In this document: positions 46,947 to 53,679 of the stretch, in pieces | How positions within the stretch are numbered: the first letter of the stretch is position 1 | Layout of the letters: every line of letters begins with the position of its first letter | From: Eubacterium ventriosum | GTDB taxonomy: Bacteria; Bacillota; Clostridia; Lachnospirales; Lachnospiraceae | Assembly: GCF_025150745.1 (NCBI RefSeq) | Contig: NZ_CP102282.1 | Location: forward strand, 2,615,501 to 2,679,500 | Direction of reading: 5' to 3' | DNA length: 64,000 bases | The notes under the pieces: model-generated | The model's input: the letters and a program-made list of their open reading frames with translations, nothing else | Databases searched by the model: none | Told to the model about the DNA's origin: nothing | Position numbers and translations under genes: made by a program

Positions 46947-47984
46947 CTATGCCAATTTCTGTAACTCTTCATCAAACAATTCTGCGGATGTTTTAAAATC
47001 AAATATTCCCCTTGGGTAATTGTTAATCCATGTTTCTATATATTTTATTTCTTCATCTGTTGTATCCTCAAAATCTACCCCCTTTGGTATATGCCTGCGT
47101 ATAAGCCTATTATTATTTTCATTCGTGCCACGCTCCCAACTGCTATACGGGTGGCAGTAAAATACAAAAGTCCTCTTTTCTTCTTTCAATGCAGAACGCT
47201 CCATTCCCTCATAATCTGAAAACTCTACACCATTATCAACCGTTATGCTTCTGAATACCTTATAAAACATATCCCCCCATTTTCTCTCTAACCTGTCTAA
47301 CGCATCTACTACCGAAGCTGCCCCTTGGTCTTTCAGCTTAATAACGATTTCATCACGGGTTTTTCTTTCCGTTAATACAAGCATACACGATTTTGTGACC
47401 CCTCTCTTTCCTTTTACCGTATCCATTTCCCAATGTCCGAATATCTCTCGTTTTTCTATTTCCTTTGGTCTGTTTTCTATGCTTTCTCCTGCGGTGGCTC
47501 TTTTCTGTACCTGTACTTTCTTATTATGCTTTTTCTTTTTACTTTTAATAGGTAAATCCTTGTTTGTAAGTTTCAAAAAAATTCCATTATCAATATATCT
47601 ATAAAGTGTTCTAACACTTATTGTTGTCTTAAATTCAATCCCCGAACGTGCAACCTCTGCTAATGCTGCTTCCGGGCTAAATCTATTATCTACAATTTTG
47701 TTTTCTATATATTCCGCTAATTTTCTATCATTTCCTATTTTTAGGCTTCTGCCTTTTCCCTCTTGGGCGTAATCGTGTGCTTTTTGTCCTAAATCACTGC
47801 TATAACGCTCTTCCTCTGTATAGTCAGAGTTTCGGTGCATATACTTACCTTTGTCATATTCTCTATATATTGTGCTTCTGTGAAAATGTAATTGTTCTGC
47901 TACTGCTGCCTTTGACAACCCGGCGTTTAAAAGTGCTTCCATTTTGATACGGTCACTTTTACTCATTTGTTTAAATTTCTTCAT
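46947..47984 (-). CDS. IS30-type DDE transposase, probably the phage recombinase
   Basis: 345 aa. An N-terminal helix-turn-helix (MSKSDRIKMEALLNAGLSKA) is followed by a second DNA-binding region. The DDE core has HWEMDTVKGKRG (Asp), ITVDNGVEFSDY (Asp) and GTNENNNRLIRRHIPKG (Glu). No insertion-sequence-like inverted repeat brackets it: a phage gene with its terminator ends about 20 bp upstream, and the chromosomal tig promoter lies about 70 bp downstream. This suggests it belongs to the prophage and serves as its integration enzyme. An IS30 element inserted in the prophage end with unrecognised ends is the alternative. Confidence 0.85.
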   Translation of the reverse strand: MKKFKQMSKSDRIKMEALLNAGLSKAAVAEQLHFHRSTIYREYDKGKYMHRNSDYTEEERYSSDLGQKAHDYAQEGKGRSLKIGNDRKLAEYIENKIVDNRFSPEAALAEVARSGIEFKTTISVRTLYRYIDNGIFLKLTNKDLPIKSKKKKHNKKVQVQKRATAGESIENRPKEIEKREIFGHWEMDTVKGKRGVTKSCMLVLTERKTRDEIVIKLKDQGAASVVDALDRLERKWGDMFYKVFRSITVDNGVEFSDYEGMERSALKEEKRTFVFYCHPYSSWERGTNENNNRLIRRHIPKGVDFEDTTDEEIKYIETWINNYPRGIFDFKTSAELFDEELQKLA

Positions 47985-48001
47985 ATCGCACCTCCTACGC
48001 C

Positions 48002-48030
48002 AAAAGGGCAGCAGTTATTGCCTGCTGCCC
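48002..48030 (-). terminator. Strong terminator just before the transposase gene
   Basis: Perfect 9-bp stem GGGCAGCAG with CTGCTGCCC, seven-base loop and TTTT on the minus strand. The T-run lies 17 bases before the transposase ATG, so the transposase is reached only by read-through or from an unseen promoter. Confidence 0.85.
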
Positions 48031-48038
48031 TCGGTCTT

Positions 48039-48665
48039 TTATTCCGAATCGGTTACTTTTTCAATATCTCCGTTGTCTGTGTATACAATGTAATCTACTA
48101 AATGTGTTCCGCCAAACATTGCTTTGGCATCATGTTCCTCGCCTTTGGTATATTCATACACTGATACATATAACAAGCCGGATACAACACTTATACTCGT
48201 GCTTGTTTTTGTGGTTAAGTTTTCAACCGCCAAAATAGTTTTATCAGAATCAAAGTAGTTTTTATAACACGATAACGCATAATCTTCAACATTAAAGTTG
48301 TTTTCTGCTATTACAATACATTTCCAATTACCTGTAACATCATTCCTTACAGTATCGTACTTTGTTGAATATATCGTAGTAATATCCTTATCGCTTATAC
48401 CTACAATATTATCCCCTGTTCTGTGTTCCACTATTTCCGTTGGTTCTTCCGTAATTGCTTCCGTTGTTTCTTTCTGCTCTGTTGTTTCCTCCTGTTTCTC
48501 GGATTCCGGCACTTCTGTTTTTTCTAATTCAGCAGTACCCCCCCGAACATCTGTTTGATTTTCGGTTGTGGTGTTTTCTGTTTGCCTGTTATTGCTTGCA
48601 ATTATCCCGTGGCCTATCCAAAAGACCACAATTACAGCAATGATTATAATGTGTTGTTTTTTCAT
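48039..48665 (-). CDS. Exported or membrane-anchored phage protein, unknown
   Basis: 208 aa. One N-terminal hydrophobic segment (residues 5-22, IIIIAVIVVFWIGHGIIA) after Lys-Lys acts as a signal anchor. A Thr/Glu-rich linker (about 30-85) and a globular C-terminal domain with no recognised family follow (DNIVGISDKDITTIYSTKYD). In the lysogenic region such genes may alter the host surface, but there is no direct evidence. AAAGGAGG precedes the ATG. Confidence 0.6.
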   Translation of the reverse strand: MKKQHIIIIAVIVVFWIGHGIIASNNRQTENTTTENQTDVRGGTAELEKTEVPESEKQEETTEQKETTEAITEEPTEIVEHRTGDNIVGISDKDITTIYSTKYDTVRNDVTGNWKCIVIAENNFNVEDYALSCYKNYFDSDKTILAVENLTTKTSTSISVVSGLLYVSVYEYTKGEEHDAKAMFGGTHLVDYIVYTDNGDIEKVTDSE

Positions 48666-48805
48666 GTTGAACCTCCTTTGTGTCCGATTCGGTCTATTCG
48701 ACCTTGATTTTTTTGTTTTTTCCTGCTAATATATTTTAAAGCACTCGGGGCGATTAGCAGGAATGTTATGAAGTTCGCCCCTTGTGTTGACCCTTATTAA
48801 GTTTT

Positions 48806-48931
48806 TTATTCCTTAATCAATTCTGTGAGATATTCGATTAACTCTTCTTTCGGTGTATCATTTCTTATCAGTGCTATTATCATTTTTATTATCCCTTTGA
48901 ACTGGTTGTTTGTCATTTTGTTATCCTCCAT
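48806..48931 (-). CDS. Small phage protein, 41 aa
   Basis: A short gene with two in-frame ATGs, both with good ribosome sites: 48931 after AAAGGAG, and 48916 after GGAGG (36 aa). The sequence contains MIIALIRNDTPKEELIEYL and is predicted helical. It is the first gene after the consensus promoter at 48971-48999, so it is very likely expressed. Function unknown. The 140 bases to the next gene show no feature. Confidence 0.6.
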   Translation of the reverse strand: MEDNKMTNNQFKGIIKMIIALIRNDTPKEELIEYLTELIKE

Positions 48932-48970
48932 TGTTTAACTCCTTTCCTGCTATCTCCTTGCTACAATTAC

Positions 48971-48999
48971 ATTATATACTTATATAAGTATATTGTCAA
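48971..48999 (-). promoter_or_regulatory. Consensus promoter with operator 1 in its spacer
   Basis: Minus-strand TTGACA (48994-48999), 17 bp, TATAAT (48971-48976): full consensus. The palindrome ATACTTATATAAGTAT (48976-48991) lies exactly between the boxes, so a bound repressor would block polymerase. It drives the 41-aa gene and probably the exported protein. Confidence 0.85.
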
Positions 49000-49008
49000 C
49001 AGTTTTTT

Positions 49009-49024
49009 ATACTTATATAAGTAT
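49009..49024. promoter_or_regulatory. Operator 2, 16-bp palindrome
   Basis: ATACTTATATAAGTAT, identical to operator 1 and 33 bp from it, upstream of the -35 box. It also forms the last codons and stop of the zinc-ribbon gene. Confidence 0.7.
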
Positions 49025-49288
49025 TTTTTTGTAGTAATACTTATCTTCTTTCTGATATATCCTTATCTCTTCATCTTTCCCCCGATAGTCTAATTCCGCA
49101 TCTGTCACAAAATCGCAATTAGTGCATGAAATATATCCGCACTCCATAGGCCCGCAATCTTCTTTTCTTATTCTTTTTTTAGATAATTTCCCACTTCTTG
49201 TTATTTTGTAAACGTCTGAATACTGCATTAAATTGCTAAACTCTAATGCGCTTCCACACTTAGGGCAGCAATTCAACAATTCATCCAT
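49013..49288 (-). CDS. Zinc-ribbon phage protein
   Basis: 91 aa with two Cys pairs, CCPKCGSALEF at about residues 7-17 and GYISCTNCDF near 60, spaced as in a zinc ribbon. GAGGGGATAAA precedes the ATG at 49288, which abuts the stop of the ribbon-helix-helix gene, so the two are translated together. It could be a regulatory partner; no family name can be given. Confidence 0.65.
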   Translation of the reverse strand: MDELLNCCPKCGSALEFSNLMQYSDVYKITRSGKLSKKRIRKEDCGPMECGYISCTNCDFVTDAELDYRGKDEEIRIYQKEDKYYYKKILI

Positions 49289-49289
49289 T

Positions 49290-49487
49290 TTATCCCCTCG
49301 CTTTCTTCTCTTCGATTGCTGCAACTATAAATTCGTTACGGCTCTTATATCCCTGTTTCTTCGCTTCTTTGTCAATCTCTGCTTTCTGTCCTGTCGGGAC
49401 TGTTACAAGAAATTGGTCGTAAGCCTTTGCATTGTATTTATTTTTTGCCTTTGTCGCAGGCGTTCCGCCTGTCTTTTCCTCCGCCAA
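49290..49487 (-). CDS. Ribbon-helix-helix DNA-binding protein (Arc/MetJ type)
   Basis: 65 aa from a TTG start with AAAGGAGGTG upstream. The ATG 13 codons earlier lies at the predicted transcription start without ribosome site. The region AYDQFLVTVPTGQKAEIDKEAKKQGYKSRNEFI is the beta strand and two helices of the fold; the N-terminal TGGTPATKAKNKYNAKAYD is common in clostridial phage members. Such proteins bind palindromes as dimers of dimers. The five identical or near-identical palindromes around it, one inside its own promoter, make it the obvious repressor of this region. Confidence 0.8.
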   Translation of the reverse strand: MAEEKTGGTPATKAKNKYNAKAYDQFLVTVPTGQKAEIDKEAKKQGYKSRNEFIVAAIEEKKARG

Positions 49488-49535
49488 CTGCTGCACCTCC
49501 TTTGCTCGTTGGTTTTTCTTTATCATATCACATTC

Positions 49536-49564
49536 ATTATACTTATACAAGTATATAAAATGCA
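49536..49564 (-). promoter_or_regulatory. Promoter of the ribbon-helix-helix gene with operator 3
   Basis: TATAAT (49536-49541, minus strand) with TGCATT 17 bp upstream. The palindrome at 49539-49554 (one mismatch) overlaps the -10 box and spacer, predicting autorepression. Confidence 0.7.
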
Positions 49565-49577
49565 CAAATAACTTTAT

Positions 49578-49593
49578 ATACTTATATAAGTAT
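49578..49593. promoter_or_regulatory. Operator 4, 16-bp palindrome
   Basis: Exact ATACTTATATAAGTAT between the two divergent promoters, 39 bp from operator 3 and 42 bp from operator 5. The nearly regular spacing would allow cooperative binding. Confidence 0.7.
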
Positions 49594-49611
49594 TTTGGTA
49601 ATTATTCCGGG

Positions 49612-49640
49612 TTGCGTATATACTTATATAAGTATATAAT
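49612..49640 (+). promoter_or_regulatory. Rightward promoter with operator 5 in its spacer
   Basis: TTGCGT (49612-49617), 17 bp, TATAAT (49635-49640). ATACTTATATAAGTAT at 49620-49635 fills the spacer. It drives the two plus-strand genes. Confidence 0.8.
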
Positions 49641-49679
49641 AGCATCATAAGGAACAGGGAATAAGACAGACCCACAAAG

Positions 49680-49697
49680 TTATACACAGTATCCACA
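49680..49697 (+). promoter_or_regulatory. Two adjacent DnaA-box-like 9-mers
   Basis: TTATACACA (a perfect DnaA box) is directly followed by GTATCCACA (one base off TTATCCACA). They lie in the leader of the plus-strand genes beside the palindrome cluster. Confidence 0.45.
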
Positions 49698-49715
49698 TTT
49701 TAGGAGGTATTCACT

Positions 49716-49979
49716 ATGGAAAGAACACTAGAAACAATCACTATCAACAACGCTTTAGAGGTTGTCAGACTTAAAGGCGAACTTAAATTTAAACATCCGC
49801 TTGGTTATACTCGTCCAAGCGGTTACTGTTTCAAGCACCCGGTTAAAGGCTTCTTTGCTTTTAAGGGTGATACAGAGCCGTATATGCCTTGTGGTGGCAA
49901 AAAGGCTTTACTTTCTATCATCCGTTCCGGCGGTTTTTTTAATTTTGATAATGTGGTTTGGCTTCAACCACTCAACTAA
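49716..49979 (+). CDS. Unknown phage protein, 87 aa
   Basis: No family recognised. The sequence is rich in Gly, Phe and Lys, with FKHPLGYTRPSGYCFKHPVKG containing a repeated FKHP. TTTAGGAGG precedes the ATG. It is the first gene of the rightward operon under operator 5, divergent from the repressor, the position of early or lysis-decision genes in small phage switches. Function unknown. Confidence 0.6.
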   Translation: MERTLETITINNALEVVRLKGELKFKHPLGYTRPSGYCFKHPVKGFFAFKGDTEPYMPCGGKKALLSIIRSGGFFNFDNVVWLQPLN

Positions 49980-50032
49980 ATACTTATCCGGGGTTGCGGT
50001 ACTGCTGCCCCGGTACTATAGAGGTGGATATT

Positions 50033-50311
50033 ATGGATTTTGGAAAATATGAAAAATATATGAATGACCGTAAGGCGGTAACGGTTGAAAATAACCGCCG
50101 AATAGAAAAGAAATTCGCCGAATGCGAAAAGTGGGTTGCTGATAATCTCATAAATTGCGGTTGTGTCTTTACAAACCACTCTGAATTATTGCAGAAACAA
50201 AGTTTTATGATATGGATTGATAACGGCATTAGCATTTCTCATAAAATATATAAACTTTCTGAATGTGGTATTACCCCTCTTGTACTGCTGCCTTATCCTG
50301 TCAGAATATAA
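50033..50311 (+). CDS. Unknown phage protein, 92 aa
   Basis: Starts at the ATG at 50033, with GAGGTGG upstream; a longer frame without ribosome site would start at 49958. A charged helical N-terminal half (MDFGKYEKYMNDRKAVTVEN) is followed by a more hydrophobic half (FMIWIDNGISISHKIYK). No family known. It is the second gene of the rightward operon and ends six bases before a terminator. Confidence 0.6.
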   Translation: MDFGKYEKYMNDRKAVTVENNRRIEKKFAECEKWVADNLINCGCVFTNHSELLQKQSFMIWIDNGISISHKIYKLSECGITPLVLLPYPVRI

Positions 50312-50317
50312 AAATAA

Positions 50318-50345
50318 CCCCCAAGGCTTCATCAAGCCAAGGGGG
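50318..50345. terminator. Terminator between convergent phage operons
   Basis: CCCCCAAGGCTT pairs with AAGCCAAGGGGG (two central mismatches) around CATC. It can serve both the rightward genes and the leftward lysis genes. Confidence 0.75.
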
Positions 50346-50368
50346 CATTTTGTTTACTGCATATTCTG

Positions 50369-50752
50369 TTATTTTGTATTTTCTACAAGTGTTACCACTG
50401 CCGGGGTTGTCTGCTGTTTGTTTTCAATGTAGGTTGTAAGGTTCTCGTTAGCTTCCCATTTCTTTTTTGCTTCCGCTAATACAGATTCCGCAATCTGTAC
50501 CAACTGCTTTTCTGTAAACAGGATTCTAACCACGCTCGGCAGATATGCGTACATTTTCGCAACCACTTCCGACAGCTTAATAATCCCTGTGCCGGCCCCA
50601 CACTCTCCCTCTGCATCTGTGACAAACTTAATTGCAATCTGCTTTAAGATTTTGGTCTGTCCTGTCTTGATTAAATAAATAATCAAGGCTACAACCATAG
50701 CAATAAGCAATACAGAATCCCAATTAACAAGTAACCATTTTAAAATCTGCAT
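50369..50752 (-). CDS. Phage holin, LLH family
   Basis: 127 aa with one N-terminal membrane helix (residues 10-29, WDSVLLIAMVVALIIYLIK) and a long cytoplasmic helical part containing AEGECGAGTGIIKLSEVVAKM. This is the pattern of the LL-H holin family, often annotated phage_LLH. It would make the membrane lesion for the lytic enzymes encoded just upstream. GGAGG precedes the ATG. Confidence 0.75.
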   Translation of the reverse strand: MQILKWLLVNWDSVLLIAMVVALIIYLIKTGQTKILKQIAIKFVTDAEGECGAGTGIIKLSEVVAKMYAYLPSVVRILFTEKQLVQIAESVLAEAKKKWEANENLTTYIENKQQTTPAVVTLVENTK

Positions 50753-50784
50753 AGTATTTTCCTCCGTTTTGTGACCGAATCGGT

Positions 50785-51912
50785 CTATTTTACATCTGCT
50801 GCATTAACCCAACCGTACACGCCTTTACCGTCCTGTGAAATGCAATGATAAGGGTGTGTGCCTTTGGTATTTACTGCCGTTACCTTACAGGTGCTTGTAA
50901 CATTCTTCTGTACGCTCGCATATTCCGCCGTAGAGGACTTGTAAACCCCTCCGCCTGTGAATGTTACTATATCGCCTTTTGAAACGCTTGCGGGGTCGCT
51001 GTGTGCCTTAGAGGATAACTCCTTGATAGATTCCGCATTGACCCAACCGTACACGCCTTTACCGTCTTGTGAAATGCAATGATATTTATGTGTGCCTTTC
51101 TCATTTACTGCCGTTACCTTACAGGTGCTTACCACATCCTTTTCCTTGGCTGCATATTCTGCCGTAGAAGAGATATAGACCCCTCCGCCTGTGAATGTCA
51201 CTATATCGCCTTTTGAAACTCCTGTAGGCGTTTCCTGTGGCTTCTGCGGTGTGTTCTGCTTCTCTTCTGTCTTGGTGTGTGATACGTCCGTTAAGTTGCT
51301 TCCCTTTATCGCTTCGTATACTTTGCTTCTACGGCTTTCATATTGCCCCATTGTGGCATCTTTTAAGGCGTAGGCGTGTATTTCTTCAAGTCCTACCTTT
51401 TCCGCCCCTCCTGTGGCTTCTGCTGCCGTCTTGGCAATGCGTGAACTTGCACCGCTACCGCCTTGGTTCTCTAAGTCCGCAAAATAGGCAAGTGCTTTTA
51501 AGGATACTAAACCGATTTTTACGCCGTTCTTTACATATCCTGTAATATCTGCATCCGCTAAATCGTCCTGTACTTCCTTTCCGTCCTTGGTTGTGAGCAA
51601 CTTAGATATTGCATTGGCTTCCTCTTCGGTTGCTTCTCTCTCCTGTCTGTTCCACGCATCCGCACTACTTCCGGCAATCTCTGTATACAGGGCATCCCCT
51701 AATATCTCTTTTGCCTGTTCCTGGTCCTTTTCAACAATGGACTTTAAGAGGGGCAACGCTCTACCCCAATATGCGTTCCATTGGCACTTACCTATGCTCA
51801 TTCCGTGGTTGTTGTCGTTTCTGTTTACGCTTCCGTAATTACCCTCCTGTGAGTAGATAATACCGCTTGCGACCTTAACAACCTTTTTTACCTGTGCTGC
51901 TGTTACTGCCAT
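50785..51912 (-). CDS. Phage lysozyme-like enzyme with two SH3-type repeats
   Basis: 375 aa. Residues 1-205 resemble a muramidase/chitosanase-type catalytic domain of clostridial phages (ASGIIYSQEGNYGSVNRNDN, GMSIGKCQWNAYWG). Two tandem C-terminal repeats of about 60 residues follow, each with GDIVTFTGGGVY, a Ser-Thr-Ala-Glu-Tyr stretch and YHCISQDGKGVYGWVNA. They probably bind cell wall. The same repeat type occurs in the baseplate hub protein at 61513. GTAGGAGGTAC precedes the ATG at 51912. Bond specificity is not certain. Confidence 0.7.
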   Translation of the reverse strand: MAVTAAQVKKVVKVASGIIYSQEGNYGSVNRNDNNHGMSIGKCQWNAYWGRALPLLKSIVEKDQEQAKEILGDALYTEIAGSSADAWNRQEREATEEEANAISKLLTTKDGKEVQDDLADADITGYVKNGVKIGLVSLKALAYFADLENQGGSGASSRIAKTAAEATGGAEKVGLEEIHAYALKDATMGQYESRRSKVYEAIKGSNLTDVSHTKTEEKQNTPQKPQETPTGVSKGDIVTFTGGGVYISSTAEYAAKEKDVVSTCKVTAVNEKGTHKYHCISQDGKGVYGWVNAESIKELSSKAHSDPASVSKGDIVTFTGGGVYKSSTAEYASVQKNVTSTCKVTAVNTKGTHPYHCISQDGKGVYGWVNAADVK

Positions 51913-51922
51913 AGTGTACCTC

Positions 51923-52954
51923 CTACGCTCTCTGTGTATATCCAAGGCTTATATACCCTGCACCGCTCTTTAATTTGCCCCAAGTGGTGTTACCGTTCTT
52001 TTCCTCTCCAACGATTGTATATACTTCGCCCTGTTTTACCTGTGTTGTTACCGGGTAATTTGTTCCGGGACCTTTTCGGACATTCAGAACGGCGGTATTG
52101 ATTTTTACCCTGTAGCTTGTATCCTGTGGAGTATTTGCGGTCATTCCCGCTATTCGCTCCGTATATCCAAGGCTTATGTAGCCTGCACCGCTCTTTAATT
52201 TGCCCCAAGTGGTGTTACCATTTCTTACCTCGCCTACGATTGTGTATACCTCGCCCTGTTTTACCTGTGTGGCTACTCCGTAATCTGTTCCCGGACCGAT
52301 ACGCACATTTAATACATCTGCGGTAATCTTCACTTTGTAGCTTGCCACATTGTCCGTTGTCGGCTGTGCGGTATGCTGCTGTCCTCCTGCGGATACCGAA
52401 CCGCCTAAGATACCCTTAACCTTATTTTTGAACTCCTGCCATTCTGTAGGATTGCTTACCATTTGAGCCGGGCAATTCTTTCCTGTTACGTCATAATGGC
52501 GTAATACATAGGAATCAACGCCACCTGCACCAATTCCAAGCATTTTACAAAGAAATGCACAAAGGTATGCAGCGTTTTCTTTTGTCCTGTCTGAAATTCT
52601 GTAGTTTCCAGCAGTACAACACATTTCAATACCTATACTGTTCGCATTTCTGCAAGAGCCGTGTTTATAAGACTTTGCCCCGCAATGCCAAGCGGTATCC
52701 CTTAACTCTACGCTTTGGTAAATTTCCGCATCATCTACAAAAAAATGAGCGGAAGCATTACGCCCCGCACCGCCGAAATAATTTGCATTTGCCTTTGCCG
52801 TATCCTTTGAATTGCCTGTATAGTGCATTACCACATAGGCTACGCTTCGGCTTGTGTTGTTGTTCAGATTGTCGTTGTTGCATTTGATACTTGAATTTAT
52901 CCCGATACCGTTAATTGTATCGCTGATAAATCCGGCTGTTATTGTTTTTCCCAT
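51923..52954 (-). CDS. N-acetylmuramoyl-L-alanine amidase (Amidase_2) with two SH3 domains
   Basis: 343 aa. The amidase domain covers residues 30-185: zinc-binding His in VVMHYTGNSKDTAKANANYF, TAWHCGAKSYKHGSCRNANSIGIEM in the middle, and HYDVTGKNCPAQMV near the end. It cuts the peptide from muramic acid. Two bacterial SH3 domains at about 210-270 and 285-343 have the repeated VLNVRxGPGTxYxVxTQVKQGE. It lies directly upstream of the lysozyme-like gene, so this phage carries two wall hydrolases. Confidence 0.9.
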   Translation of the reverse strand: MGKTITAGFISDTINGIGINSSIKCNNDNLNNNTSRSVAYVVMHYTGNSKDTAKANANYFGGAGRNASAHFFVDDAEIYQSVELRDTAWHCGAKSYKHGSCRNANSIGIEMCCTAGNYRISDRTKENAAYLCAFLCKMLGIGAGGVDSYVLRHYDVTGKNCPAQMVSNPTEWQEFKNKVKGILGGSVSAGGQQHTAQPTTDNVASYKVKITADVLNVRIGPGTDYGVATQVKQGEVYTIVGEVRNGNTTWGKLKSGAGYISLGYTERIAGMTANTPQDTSYRVKINTAVLNVRKGPGTNYPVTTQVKQGEVYTIVGEEKNGNTTWGKLKSGAGYISLGYTQRA

Positions 52955-52968
52955 AACGCCGTACCTCC

Positions 52969-53352
52969 TTAAATATTGATGTTGTTTAAATCAACAGAAA
53001 TATCCTTTGTTTCCTCCGGGTATCCCTTTTTGATTTTGATAATGTTTTCTGCCTTGGCTTTCCAACAATACAAGGCAATTACTGTAGTAGTCGGGGTTGC
53101 TATGTATGTGGCAAGCACCCCGAATTGTGAATAGTCGATAAGTGTTACTTTGATACCGATATACAAACCCACAAAGTAAGTAAAAAGGACTGCGACCAAT
53201 ACAAGTTTTGTAAAGTTCGGCTTCGGAAGTTTCTTTTTACTTCCGTCCTGTAGCTTCTTGCATAACTTGTCTTTGTTCGCAATCCTAAATAGCAAATAAA
53301 AAACAAAGAATCCTATAGCAATGCCAAGGATTCCGCAAATAAGATATTTCAT
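52969..53352 (-). CDS. Small phage membrane protein, holin candidate
   Basis: 127 aa with three predicted membrane helices (residues 3-23, 50-70, 78-98) and a charged tail. Placed between the small holin-like gene and the amidase, which fits a second holin or a lysis regulator. No family is recognised with confidence. AGGAGG precedes the ATG. Confidence 0.55.
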   Translation of the reverse strand: MKYLICGILGIAIGFFVFYLLFRIANKDKLCKKLQDGSKKKLPKPNFTKLVLVAVLFTYFVGLYIGIKVTLIDYSQFGVLATYIATPTTTVIALYCWKAKAENIIKIKKGYPEETKDISVDLNNINI

Positions 53353-53367
53353 ATTCTGTTTTTCCTC

Positions 53368-53679
53368 CTATGTTTCCTGTCCGTGTGCCTTTTGATTGAT
53401 ATGTTTTTCAATCTTTCCTATGGCTTCCGTGACCGGTCCGTTACATCCCTGTTCTTTAAGTCCTTTCAGACACGCCAATACCGCATAAGTGAGTAAGCAT
53501 AATTCATCTTCCATTGCCTTTATGTCCTCTTTCTCCTGCTTCTTTAAATCCTCAATATCGGTTGTCTGCTTTTCCTGTGCCTGAAACCATTTGATAATCT
53601 TGTATGCAACCGCACCAATGGCAGTTAATGCCCCTAATACGCTTGCAATAGTTATAATTGCTGCTGAATCAATATACAT
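53368..53679 (-). CDS. Small phage membrane protein with coiled coil, holin-like
   Basis: 103 aa from the ATG at 53679, which has AAGGAAAGG upstream and lies within the last codons of the reverse transcriptase. N-terminal membrane helix (about 7-27, IITIASVLGALTAIGAVAYK) and a Gln/Glu/Lys coiled coil follow, as in small Firmicute phage holins next to lysin genes. The 11-bp overlap with the reverse transcriptase gene indicates joint transcription of retroelement and lysis genes. Confidence 0.6.
   Translation of the reverse strand: MYIDSAAIITIASVLGALTAIGAVAYKIIKWFQAQEKQTTDIEDLKKQEKEDIKAMEDELCLLTYAVLACLKGLKEQGCNGPVTEAIGKIEKHINQKAHGQET

Noticed and set aside
46947-47984. Ordinary stand-alone IS30 element
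   Set aside because: No matching inverted ends found within the short flanks on either side. Kept only as the alternative to a phage-borne transposase.
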